Virus record (IMG/VR): IMGVR_UViG_3300021373_000198
Location: 1 to 57,201 of that record
Direction: 5' to 3' (one strand)
Source: a virus
DNA length: 57,201 nt
Under the pieces are notes generated by a model. It searched no databases. It saw nothing but the letters and a program-made list of their open reading frames with translations, and was not told the origin of the DNA. Of the stretch, positions 50,327 to 57,201 are shown one piece after another. Position 1 is the first letter of the stretch, and each line of letters starts with the position of its first letter. The position numbers and the translations under genes are program-made.

Positions 50327-51169
50327 TTAGTTATCTACGAGAATGAGATTGAATGTTGAACTGATTTGAGTTCCAGCACCATTGAATGCCTGAACTTCAA
50401 TGTCTACTTTCTCGTTAAACTTTAGTGGAATAGAATAGTTCTTTACATGGAAACCACCCGATACTGACATAGTATCTGATGTTGTCATCACAAATCCATT
50501 GACTGGCAATCTGGTTCTCAAGAAAGCAGATGTTGATGTATTGTAATCTCCTGCTCCGATAGTCCACTGTGTTAGATATGCTGTCTTACCAGCAGGCACT
50601 GTATACAAAGATAGCATAGTTTGACCAAAACCAATATAGTTAGCTCCAGTTCCATCACCACCAATTTGTGCTACGACTGTGCCTGCTCCTGATGCTGCGG
50701 TGCTGATAACAAGATCACCTCTATTGTATCCATCAGAACCAGCATCAGTAATAAATGCTCGGTAAACTCTCAAGAATGTTTGTATAGAAGCAGCACCATT
50801 AACTGTAACTTCTTCCTGAACCAAATTGTAATCAGTATCCAGTCCTTGAACTGTTACTTTTCTAGCTCCAGTTCCAGTCAATCCATCAGCAGCATTAGCA
50901 GAATAAACATAAACTGCTGTAGCAGATGTTAGATATTCGTAGATACCACCACGATCCCAAATAGTTTCAATACTTGTAGCGACACTTGGATTTCTACCGA
51001 ACTTTTCAATAGAGGAATATCCGTCTAACAGTCCAGCAGCAATGGGGATGTTAGCAGCGGATCCATAACTATTCAGTGGGTTGCCGTCTTGGTCGGCAAG
51101 CATCACTACCTCAAAGTTTGTTGTGTCCTGTGCTCTATATGCTTGAGCGTCTTTGTTCCACTGTGCCAT
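50327..51169 (-). CDS. putative virion structural protein
   Basis: A 280-residue beta-rich protein: GYSSIEKFGRNPSVATSIET, GARKVTVQGLDTDYNLVQEE, VTVNGAASIQTFLRVYRAFI, YTVPAGKTAYLTQWTIGAGD, PLKFNEKVDIEVQAFNGAGT. It resembles baseplate- or capsid-associated proteins of marine phages. No enzymatic motif. It follows the 80-residue protein by one base and lies between terminase and a basic protein. Confidence 0.75.
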   Translation of the reverse strand: MAQWNKDAQAYRAQDTTNFEVVMLADQDGNPLNSYGSAANIPIAAGLLDGYSSIEKFGRNPSVATSIETIWDRGGIYEYLTSATAVYVYSANAADGLTGTGARKVTVQGLDTDYNLVQEEVTVNGAASIQTFLRVYRAFITDAGSDGYNRGDLVISTAASGAGTVVAQIGGDGTGANYIGFGQTMLSLYTVPAGKTAYLTQWTIGAGDYNTSTSAFLRTRLPVNGFVMTTSDTMSVSGGFHVKNYSIPLKFNEKVDIEVQAFNGAGTQISSTFNLILVDN

Positions 51170-51170
51170 T

Positions 51171-51413
51171 TTAGTATCCTACTGATGTTGCCCAGATTTC
51201 TGTTGCTGTGTGACCAGGAGCATCAATAGTTTCTGTTGGTAGTTTTTCAATAAGAACTCTCTCACCAGCAGCAATGTACAGAGTAGCTCCATTACCCAAA
51301 GCAATCAATACTGGAGCAGTATGAATATTAACAACAGAACAAACTGTTGCCTTGTTTAAATCTACAGGATTGCTAGCAATATCTGTTGCTGTTCCTTTTA
51401 CTTTAAGTAACAT
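51171..51413 (-). CDS. small putative virion protein
   Basis: An 80-residue beta-rich protein: MLLKVKGTATDIASNPVDLN, VVNIHTAPVLIALGNGATLY, IAAGERVLIEKLPTETIDAP. It may be a capsid-decorating or tail-associated protein. Its start coincides with the stop of gp16. A late box is 20 bases upstream, inside gp16. Confidence 0.72.
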   Translation of the reverse strand: MLLKVKGTATDIASNPVDLNKATVCSVVNIHTAPVLIALGNGATLYIAAGERVLIEKLPTETIDAPGHTATEIWATSVGY

Positions 51414-51847
51414 CAGTCTTCTGCTTTTTCTTTATTTATTTGCTTGAGCATTTTCTGTAGGTCTGCTGTGCTGCCTACAAACAAATTATTTGTGGTGTTG
51501 TTGGTCTCTCGCTTGGTAGGTGCCTCAAGGTCCTTCATCTTTTTCTGTAGATCAATCAGTTTGTCAGTGGTGTCTGCAACCTGCTTCATAGCGTTCACAG
51601 CGACTTCATACGCTCTAGGGTGCCCTGACTCCTGCGCCACCTCTAACGCCCCGTTGAGCGCCTCCTGACCCTTATCTATGAGGTTGTAAAGCTGTGCTCT
51701 AGAATATTCATAGTCTTTACTTTGATCATCCTTGTCCTCTTTCTTGGGGGCGGGCTTGGATGGTTTAGATTCTTCGACTGGTTCGATGTCTGTAGTTTCA
51801 ACTTCGATATCAAAGATATCTTCCATGTTCTTTTCAAATTCGTTCAT
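51413..51847 (-). CDS. 16: small terminase subunit (T4 gp16)
   Basis: A 144-residue DNA-recognition subunit for packaging. It has an acidic, Lys/Pro-rich N-terminus, then YEYSRAQLYNLIDKGQEALN, GALEVAQESGHPRAYEVAVN and AMKQVADTTDKLIDLQKKMK, the coiled-coil-like core of T4 gp16 homologues. Unlike T4, gp17 is not next to it but about 6 kb downstream. The start overlaps gp15 by 4 bases. Confidence 0.92.
   Translation of the reverse strand: MNEFEKNMEDIFDIEVETTDIEPVEESKPSKPAPKKEDKDDQSKDYEYSRAQLYNLIDKGQEALNGALEVAQESGHPRAYEVAVNAMKQVADTTDKLIDLQKKMKDLEAPTKRETNNTTNNLFVGSTADLQKMLKQINKEKAED
51433..51440 (-). promoter_or_regulatory. possible late box AATAAATA
   Basis: Late-type box inside the gp16 3' end, 20 bases upstream of the 80-residue gene. 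It could be chance, since it lies within a coding Lys/Asn/Lys segment. Confidence 0.45.
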
Positions 51848-52647
51848 AGCAATTCAATCCCCTCGTTAAATCCAAAGTCATCTGTGCTGACAACCAGTGC
51901 ATCGTCTGCAGCATCAATAACACCATCATTGTTTTTATCTTCCAATGCTTTTGGTGTGTATGTAAGTGCAACTGCACGCTTGTTCTGATCAGGATCTCCA
52001 ATTGATTCGTATACAGTTGCCTTCTTGATAAGACCACTGTTGCTGTAAGGACCGTAGATGTAAGACCTGGCAGTGAAGTTAAGAGTCCACGTAATAAATC
52101 TTCTGTTTAAGAAATCACCATCCCAGTCATCCTCGTGGTTGATACCGTTGAGAATAATGGAGATGTCTTTCTTCTCGTTCATATCACTGATCATATTTAC
52201 AGTGATATTAAAATTAGGTTGGAAGTATGGTAAGATCTGCTCTAAAATTTGAAGTCCATCATCCTGCGATTTAGAGATGATGCCAAGTTCAAACTCCATA
52301 TTATATGGAACAGGAACATACTGCATCTTAATTTCAGTTCCATCATCATTGACGACAGTCTTATATTTCTGTGTAGGTGCAGTCTTTCTTGAGCCATCAT
52401 AATTGATACCAGTCATCTCAAAGTAGAGACGTGGCAACGTGATAGCGACCTTCTTATCAACGTCAGGATTCTGCTCAAGACGTGTCAAGAATTTATTCTT
52501 GGGACCATAAGCCAGAGGAACTTTCTCTGCCTCGATCACATCACCAGTTGATGGATCTTTTTTTCTGATCTCAATGTTATTGAATAATGTACCGAAACCG
52601 ATTACTGTTTTTCTAATCGCCTCGTTATAAAAATGTGGACCTAACAT
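51844..52647 (-). CDS. 15: tail terminator/sheath stabiliser (T4 gp15)
   Basis: A 267-residue protein that closes the tail and connects it to the neck. It shows MLGPHFYNEAIRKTVIGFGT, VAITLPRLYFEMTGINYDGS, VPVPYNMEFELGIISKSQDD, GLQILEQILPYFQPNFNITV and FLNRRFITWTLNFTARSYIY, matching T4 gp15. It lies in the gp13-gp14-gp15-gp16 order with overlap on both sides. Confidence 0.94.
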   Translation of the reverse strand: MLGPHFYNEAIRKTVIGFGTLFNNIEIRKKDPSTGDVIEAEKVPLAYGPKNKFLTRLEQNPDVDKKVAITLPRLYFEMTGINYDGSRKTAPTQKYKTVVNDDGTEIKMQYVPVPYNMEFELGIISKSQDDGLQILEQILPYFQPNFNITVNMISDMNEKKDISIILNGINHEDDWDGDFLNRRFITWTLNFTARSYIYGPYSNSGLIKKATVYESIGDPDQNKRAVALTYTPKALEDKNNDGVIDAADDALVVSTDDFGFNEGIELL

Positions 52648-53525
52648 CAGAACTCACCAGTTACTTTACCATACTCACCGAATGGGTTCCTCTCGGTGAA
52701 GTCGAGAAGATCATCAGCTGTTGTTTCAATATATTTATTGTCGGCGTACTCAACGTTTTCTAGAGTCAAGTTATCGACTTCTACGCTGTCTTGAACAACG
52801 CCACTTTCAGATCCAGTGATGGTCTCTCCAGGGGTAAAATTACCGTTTCTGTTGATAAGTGTGAGTTTGTGATTATCTCTATCCCAGAAGGATACTTCTG
52901 CAGTTGTGCCAGTAGTTCCACCAGTTACTGTCTCGCCTTGAATGTAATGTGTGGTAGCCGCTGGATCCATATCAATAGTAATCGAAGGTGCGAAGATCTC
53001 TTCGATCTCATCAATCTCTTCGATGCCAGTTTCAAACTCATCGTTGCCGAGCTCGTAGATTTCTGCGGTTAGAGTGTAAATATAGTTCTTACCTAACTGG
53101 TAGAATGGTGCTTCTCTTTCTACAAACTTGATCTCATATAGATCTTCTGTAAGAGGTAGGTAGATTAAATCTCCTTCGTTAGGTCTACCATCTACAGTAG
53201 TGATGTCAGCAAACTCTTGGAATACCTGACTCCATCTGTTCTGGGATACCACCATTGTGATCTCATCGGTGATACGTAGACCAAACTTACTGATGAATTC
53301 AGATGGTGATCCAAATCCCTCAACATTGATCAGTAGCATCTCAATCATGTATTGAGTCTTGAACTCGGAATACAATACATCATTGAGAGGAACATCTTTA
53401 ATCATCTTCCTGGGAAGATAATAAACATCACTACCAAATAATCTTATCTGTTCGTCTACTAGACTTTGGATAAGATTCTGTTCGGTGTTGACACCACCAT
53501 GTTGTGGGAAATAGATACTCTTCAT
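52647..53525 (-). CDS. 14: neck protein (T4 gp14)
   Basis: A 292-residue neck protein that joins head and tail with gp13. It has FPQHGGVNTEQNLIQSLVDE, VYYLPRKMIKDVPLNDVLYS, LLINVEGFGSPSEFISKFGL, RITDEITMVVSQNRWSQVFQ, then an insert-like beta stretch (GETVTGGTTGTTAEVSFWDR). The insert may be an extra domain absent from T4 gp14 (256 aa). Overlaps gp13 by 4 bases. Confidence 0.94.
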   Translation of the reverse strand: MKSIYFPQHGGVNTEQNLIQSLVDEQIRLFGSDVYYLPRKMIKDVPLNDVLYSEFKTQYMIEMLLINVEGFGSPSEFISKFGLRITDEITMVVSQNRWSQVFQEFADITTVDGRPNEGDLIYLPLTEDLYEIKFVEREAPFYQLGKNYIYTLTAEIYELGNDEFETGIEEIDEIEEIFAPSITIDMDPAATTHYIQGETVTGGTTGTTAEVSFWDRDNHKLTLINRNGNFTPGETITGSESGVVQDSVEVDNLTLENVEYADNKYIETTADDLLDFTERNPFGEYGKVTGEF

Positions 53526-54352
53526 CCGATCATATCCATTGGGGGAAGTTCATAATAGGTTGCGCTCTTCTCCATGAGAGCGTCAATCTCTTTCTGTGCA
53601 TCCTCAAATAACTGTCTGCCATTTAGTGACACACCACCAGGCAGTTGTACGTTGTTAAACTTGATTAGGTTCTGACCCCACTGTCTCTTAATTAATGCCG
53701 TCAGATATTGCTTGACAAAGCTATCATTGTAGACTTGAGTATAATCATCTGGGTTTAGATAGCGATAACACTCAATCAGAAGATAGTTGCCTTCAGCCAA
53801 TCTTGACTGATCAATATCAATGAACAGACGATCTTGTCTTTGGTTAAATCTGAACTGTACTAAAGCTCCAGTGTTGACAACCATGTCAAGAGTCTCGAAG
53901 TATTGACGAATCATAAAGTAGTTCGTCATGTCAAAGTTGCCAAAAGCAAAACCTGATGAGAACGAGAAGATATCCATCAGGAAGTATTGATTGCTCAATC
54001 CAAATAGGTCATTACGAACCCAGTTAGAAGAGACACCAAATACTTTTGAGATCCCAACTACATGCTCTGGAATCTCAATAAAGTTATTTCTGTTCACCCA
54101 TGTCGCTGCATCGGGAGCAAGCGTCGATGTTGTTTCATTAGAAGATTCAAATCGTGTTACATCATCTGCTGTAATCTCATGTTTGAGATACATCTTTTCA
54201 ACGCCATCAAAATGACGCTCTCTATAGTATTGGAAAGCGTCATCAATTAGGTCATCCAGCTGATCATCATCTACGTTAATTTCAAGAACTGGATGACCTA
54301 AACGCCTCAAGCAATACTCTTTAAGTTCTGCTCTCGATGCGGGTTCTGCCAT
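53522..54352 (-). CDS. 13: neck protein (T4 gp13)
   Basis: A 276-residue head-closure protein. Segments AELKEYCLRRLGHPVLEINV, DDQLDDLIDDAFQYYRERHF, VGISKVFGVSSNWVRNDLFG, FGNFDMTNYFMIRQYFETLD and RQDRLFIDIDQSRLAEGNYL match T4 gp13. AAGGAG lies near the ATG. Follows the large virion gene by 10 bases. Confidence 0.94.
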   Translation of the reverse strand: MAEPASRAELKEYCLRRLGHPVLEINVDDDQLDDLIDDAFQYYRERHFDGVEKMYLKHEITADDVTRFESSNETTSTLAPDAATWVNRNNFIEIPEHVVGISKVFGVSSNWVRNDLFGLSNQYFLMDIFSFSSGFAFGNFDMTNYFMIRQYFETLDMVVNTGALVQFRFNQRQDRLFIDIDQSRLAEGNYLLIECYRYLNPDDYTQVYNDSFVKQYLTALIKRQWGQNLIKFNNVQLPGGVSLNGRQLFEDAQKEIDALMEKSATYYELPPMDMIG

Positions 54353-54362
54353 TAGTTACTCC

Positions 54363-57201
54363 TTATGCCTGTGCTTCGGACCAGCGAACGTTGATCGTTG
54401 CATTAATTGGATTACCAGAAGTTAGGTATGCGTTGATCGCTAGTACGTCTGGACCGTTGGGGAATGTACCTCTACCACCGATTGGGGTGTTGGTAAGTTC
54501 CTTCAGTTCGGAAAGATCGATGGCGTCTCTGTTGCCAGGAGATGCTGTGAATGCAAATACCTGCTCCCCAGGAATTGCAGCACCAGTCAGTGGTTCGAAT
54601 GTATATGTTGTTGTGCCTGCGTTACCTGCTCTAGTTCTGTCGGAGAACTGAATCCATGTTGTACTGCTGTTTCTTCTGAAGATGTTAACAACCGTAGTAC
54701 CTCCTCTCAAGTCACCACCAGTAACAGACCAACCAATCTGTACACCACCGATGTCTGATGTATTGAAGAAGACATAGTTAGAAGAGTAGTTCTGGGTTCC
54801 AGCGTTAGCAGCACTAATAGGAGCAGTACCGCCGATGAATGTAATATCACCACCAGATGCAATCTGCGCGAATGATGGTTGTCCACCTGCACCGCCCGTA
54901 TTCAAACCTGCCCAGGTAACGTCATTTGGATTAGTTGGGTAGTTCTTGGGATTTAGAACACCCTCAATAATAACACCTTGAGAGGACGTTCCACCTTGGG
55001 TGGTAATCTCAAGATTCTTGAGAAGAAGCTGTGCTCTGTTGATCAATTCTCTTTCACCGAGATCTCCTGTGATAGCATTAGATACGCTAGGTGATAGTCT
55101 GATCAAGAATAGAGTGGTCTTTGTAGTTGTGATTTCAATTTCTTTTTCTTGGTAGTTAAAGAGGTAACCACGGTCTTCATCAAATCCACCATCAGTTAGG
55201 AATGCAGAACCCCAGTGATTAATTTGTGGAGTTGCAGTATTTGTCAGTAGAATAACACCAGTGTTTACAGTGTGGTCTGCAGCTGCGCCTGCTGTGTAAG
55301 ATCTTTGAGATCCAGCAGCAAAGTTTGTAAATGTTGCTGCTCTAGTCAATCCTGATAATGTGCTATTTTGCTTACTGGTGTATCTAATAATTTCATTGTT
55401 GATTAAAAGAGTTCCACTGTTGGGGAACAATTCTGATCCAGTAGATTGTAACTGCAAACTATCAGTTTCTGTGGATGTTAATAACGTATTGAGTCTTCCT
55501 CTAGCACCTTCATTGATGACCTCATAACGAACAGGGAGGTTACCAGAACGCATAAATGCTTCGTTGTTTCTGTTGTTATTTTTCAGTCTATGTAAGAAGA
55601 TAAAGTTACCAGAAGGACCACGTAGCATCCAGTCAATAAATCCAGCACCATACCATGTATACTGGAATCCGATCATCTGCATTCTGTTGATCTCGATGTT
55701 GTAACCAGACTTACCAGTTCCATCACATTTGTCAATGTTCCATCTATCTTGTGGAATAATAATTTCTTTAGTCAATGCGGCTTTAACATTAACTGCGGGT
55801 GAGACACCTCTAAAGTCTGGATTTACAAAGAGTCTAGTATCGTTATCAATTTTTGTAATAACATGAGACATTCCACGGATAACTAATCTTTGACCAACAG
55901 ATAACTGCTCTGTAAATTTGGTGTTATTACCAAGAACCGTGTTTAAGTTTGGTTGACATGTCACCGTTCCTGCAATTTGGAATGTAGAAGATCTCAATCC
56001 AACTGCAAGGTTTGTTCCATCATACTGGAAGAAAATACCATTCTGATCATCAAATGCACCAGCACGAACAGTAGCACCTTTCCATCTATAGAGAGCTACT
56101 GATGGCTGATCTCCAAATGCTGCTTGTGTGAGTGCTAAAGGTTGTTGTGCAATAACAGTAAAAGTAATTTCATCTACAATAGATGCAACCGTATAATGAT
56201 CATTATATCCAGGAGTGTTCAATCCTAGTAGTTGAACTTCTGCACCTACTTGAAGACCGTGATTGAGGTCATCAGTAACAACAGTAATAATACTGCCAAC
56301 CGCAGTTCCATCAGAGGTTACAGATCTCAAGTCATATGATGGTGCAAATAGAGCACCAGTGGTATACATGATACCTTTACCAGATTGATATCTGATGTAC
56401 TTTTTAGATTGACGAACAGACTGTGCGCCATGTGCAGGAGAACCTGTTCCTAACTGCACACCACCATCAAAAGGTCTGTGAGTATAGAAGCAGTCTGTTC
56501 TTGGGTATACTCTACCTGTTATTCCTGTGGAAACAGTTCCAGTAGATCTAACGACGTATGCGAGTTGATTGAGAGCGGGAACTTCGTCTACAAAGAAAGG
56601 TCCAGATGCCAAATCATGACCAGATCCATTAGAAGTAATCGCGCAAAGAATAGTATCGCCAGGAACTAGACCGTGGTTTGATTGGAATTCAACAAGAATT
56701 TTTGCAATAGCGGCATATGTAACATTGGTTCCATTTCCGATTACGTTAGACGTAGCAGAACTCAAAGAAATTGCTGGGAAGAATGCAATCGAATCACCAG
56801 AGACTGGAGTACCAGCAGCACTAATTTCTGTAATAGCTCCAGTATCACTTACATCAGTGACTGTAATTACAAGGTCATTTGTTGGTGAAACGCCACCAAG
56901 AGACACTCCAGGAATATTGAATTGATAACCAATTTTATATCCTTCTCCAGCTGCACTAATTTCTGGTTGATATGAAGAGCTGATAATTCTTGGTAAGAAT
57001 AGAGCGTTAAATGCAGTTGGGTTTGCTACGTAATTAATGTAAATTTGGTTACCATCCCAAGGAGTTCCCGAAGTTGTAATTCCTGTGATGCCACCAGAAG
57101 CGTTAACTGTCTGCACTGTAATGGTTAAGTCATTTACGGTATCAGTACCGCCAAGTTGAGATCCTAGAATTGTAATTGTGTCTAGGTTTGCATATCCAGA
57201 A
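54363..57201 (-). CDS. large virion structural protein (5' end outside window)
   Basis: At least 945 residues; the frame stays open to the window edge, so an apparent GTG at 57116 is probably internal. It has repeated beta units (SQLGGTDTVNDLTITV and VSLGGVSPTNDLVITVTDVS), a GLNTPGYNDHYTVASIVDE-like bead, RWNIDKCDGTGKSGYNIEIN and MQMIGFQYTWYGAGFIDWML, and a C-terminal Gly/Thr-rich domain. It precedes gp13, where cyanophages carry tail-fibre or baseplate proteins (gp10-gp12 region). Exact T4 counterpart not assigned. Confidence 0.85.
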   Translation of the reverse strand, partial: SGYANLDTITILGSQLGGTDTVNDLTITVQTVNASGGITGITTSGTPWDGNQIYINYVANPTAFNALFLPRIISSSYQPEISAAGEGYKIGYQFNIPGVSLGGVSPTNDLVITVTDVSDTGAITEISAAGTPVSGDSIAFFPAISLSSATSNVIGNGTNVTYAAIAKILVEFQSNHGLVPGDTILCAITSNGSGHDLASGPFFVDEVPALNQLAYVVRSTGTVSTGITGRVYPRTDCFYTHRPFDGGVQLGTGSPAHGAQSVRQSKKYIRYQSGKGIMYTTGALFAPSYDLRSVTSDGTAVGSIITVVTDDLNHGLQVGAEVQLLGLNTPGYNDHYTVASIVDEITFTVIAQQPLALTQAAFGDQPSVALYRWKGATVRAGAFDDQNGIFFQYDGTNLAVGLRSSTFQIAGTVTCQPNLNTVLGNNTKFTEQLSVGQRLVIRGMSHVITKIDNDTRLFVNPDFRGVSPAVNVKAALTKEIIIPQDRWNIDKCDGTGKSGYNIEINRMQMIGFQYTWYGAGFIDWMLRGPSGNFIFLHRLKNNNRNNEAFMRSGNLPVRYEVINEGARGRLNTLLTSTETDSLQLQSTGSELFPNSGTLLINNEIIRYTSKQNSTLSGLTRAATFTNFAAGSQRSYTAGAAADHTVNTGVILLTNTATPQINHWGSAFLTDGGFDEDRGYLFNYQEKEIEITTTKTTLFLIRLSPSVSNAITGDLGERELINRAQLLLKNLEITTQGGTSSQGVIIEGVLNPKNYPTNPNDVTWAGLNTGGAGGQPSFAQIASGGDITFIGGTAPISAANAGTQNYSSNYVFFNTSDIGGVQIGWSVTGGDLRGGTTVVNIFRRNSSTTWIQFSDRTRAGNAGTTTYTFEPLTGAAIPGEQVFAFTASPGNRDAIDLSELKELTNTPIGGRGTFPNGPDVLAINAYLTSGNPINATINVRWSEAQA

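Noticed and set aside
57114-57116. GTG as the true start of the large virion gene
   Set aside because: The frame continues open through the window edge with the same repeat pattern, so it is most likely internal.
1-57201. CRISPR arrays, insertion sequences, integrase or att sites
   Set aside because: No regularly spaced direct repeats, transposase-like genes or integrase were seen; the partial tRNA overlap alone is not an attachment site.

Overview
The window is part of the genome of a T4-like contractile-tailed cyanophage, most likely infecting marine Synechococcus or Prochlorococcus. The evidence is a T4 core gene set (neck gp13-gp15, terminase gp16/gp17, sheath, tube, portal, protease, scaffold, capsid, gp3, UvsW/X/Y, gp41-gp47, gp55, gp61, gp62, RegA) together with genes typical of cyanophages: plastocyanin, zwf, gnd, CobS/CobT-like proteins, Hsp20, MazG, Dam and class Ia ribonucleotide reductase. 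All supported genes lie on the minus strand, so transcription runs from high to low coordinates. Genes are packed with ATGA/GTGA overlaps.

Layout in transcription order. 57201-50030: a 5'-truncated virion protein, neck proteins gp13, gp14 and gp15, small terminase gp16, and two small virion-like proteins plus a conserved basic protein. 49956-44969: an accessory island between the small and large terminase genes, holding plastocyanin, gnd, zwf, a nuclease and a run of seven very small single-pass membrane proteins. 44944-33354: the late module gp17, gp18, gp19, gp20, a core protein, gp21, gp22, gp23, a membrane protein and gp3. 33357-18614: uvsY, uvsW, an Sm-like gene, then a transcription unit that starts at a strong sigma-70 type promoter (gp55, gp47, gp46), the CobS/CobT-like pair, sliding clamp, YkgJ-type cysteine-cluster protein, clamp loader gp44, an oxygenase, Dam, gp62 and RegA. 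18498-12026: Hsp20 as a one-gene unit, then a second strong promoter driving two Sm-like genes, DNA polymerase, UvsX, gp41 and MazG. 11959-8335: tRNA-Ser(UGA) and a three-gene cassette that looks like nuclease, ligase-type nucleotidyltransferase and HxGH nucleotidyltransferase. 8360-1: virion-like and unknown proteins, primase gp61, nrdA, nrdB and a truncated gene.

Regulation is unusually readable. Two or three host-type promoters (TTGACA with a 17-base spacer to TATACT or TATCAT) serve replication genes. About thirteen short T4-late-like boxes (NATAAATA or CTAAATA) sit 19-40 bases upstream of late genes, and several are fused to the stop codon of the gene before. Five clear Rho-independent terminators separate units. 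A sixth terminator-like hairpin at 11659-11689 carries a late box in its loop and the ribosome binding site in its 3' arm, which suggests an early-off/late-on switch for the nuclease/ligase cassette.

The strongest candidates for new biology are that cassette and its switch, the cluster of tiny membrane proteins around the photosynthesis and pentose-phosphate genes, a family of four Sm-like paralogs beside replication genes, the AAA+/VWA/HExxH pair usually labelled CobS/CobT, and two overlapping gene pairs each with about 110 bases coding in two frames.
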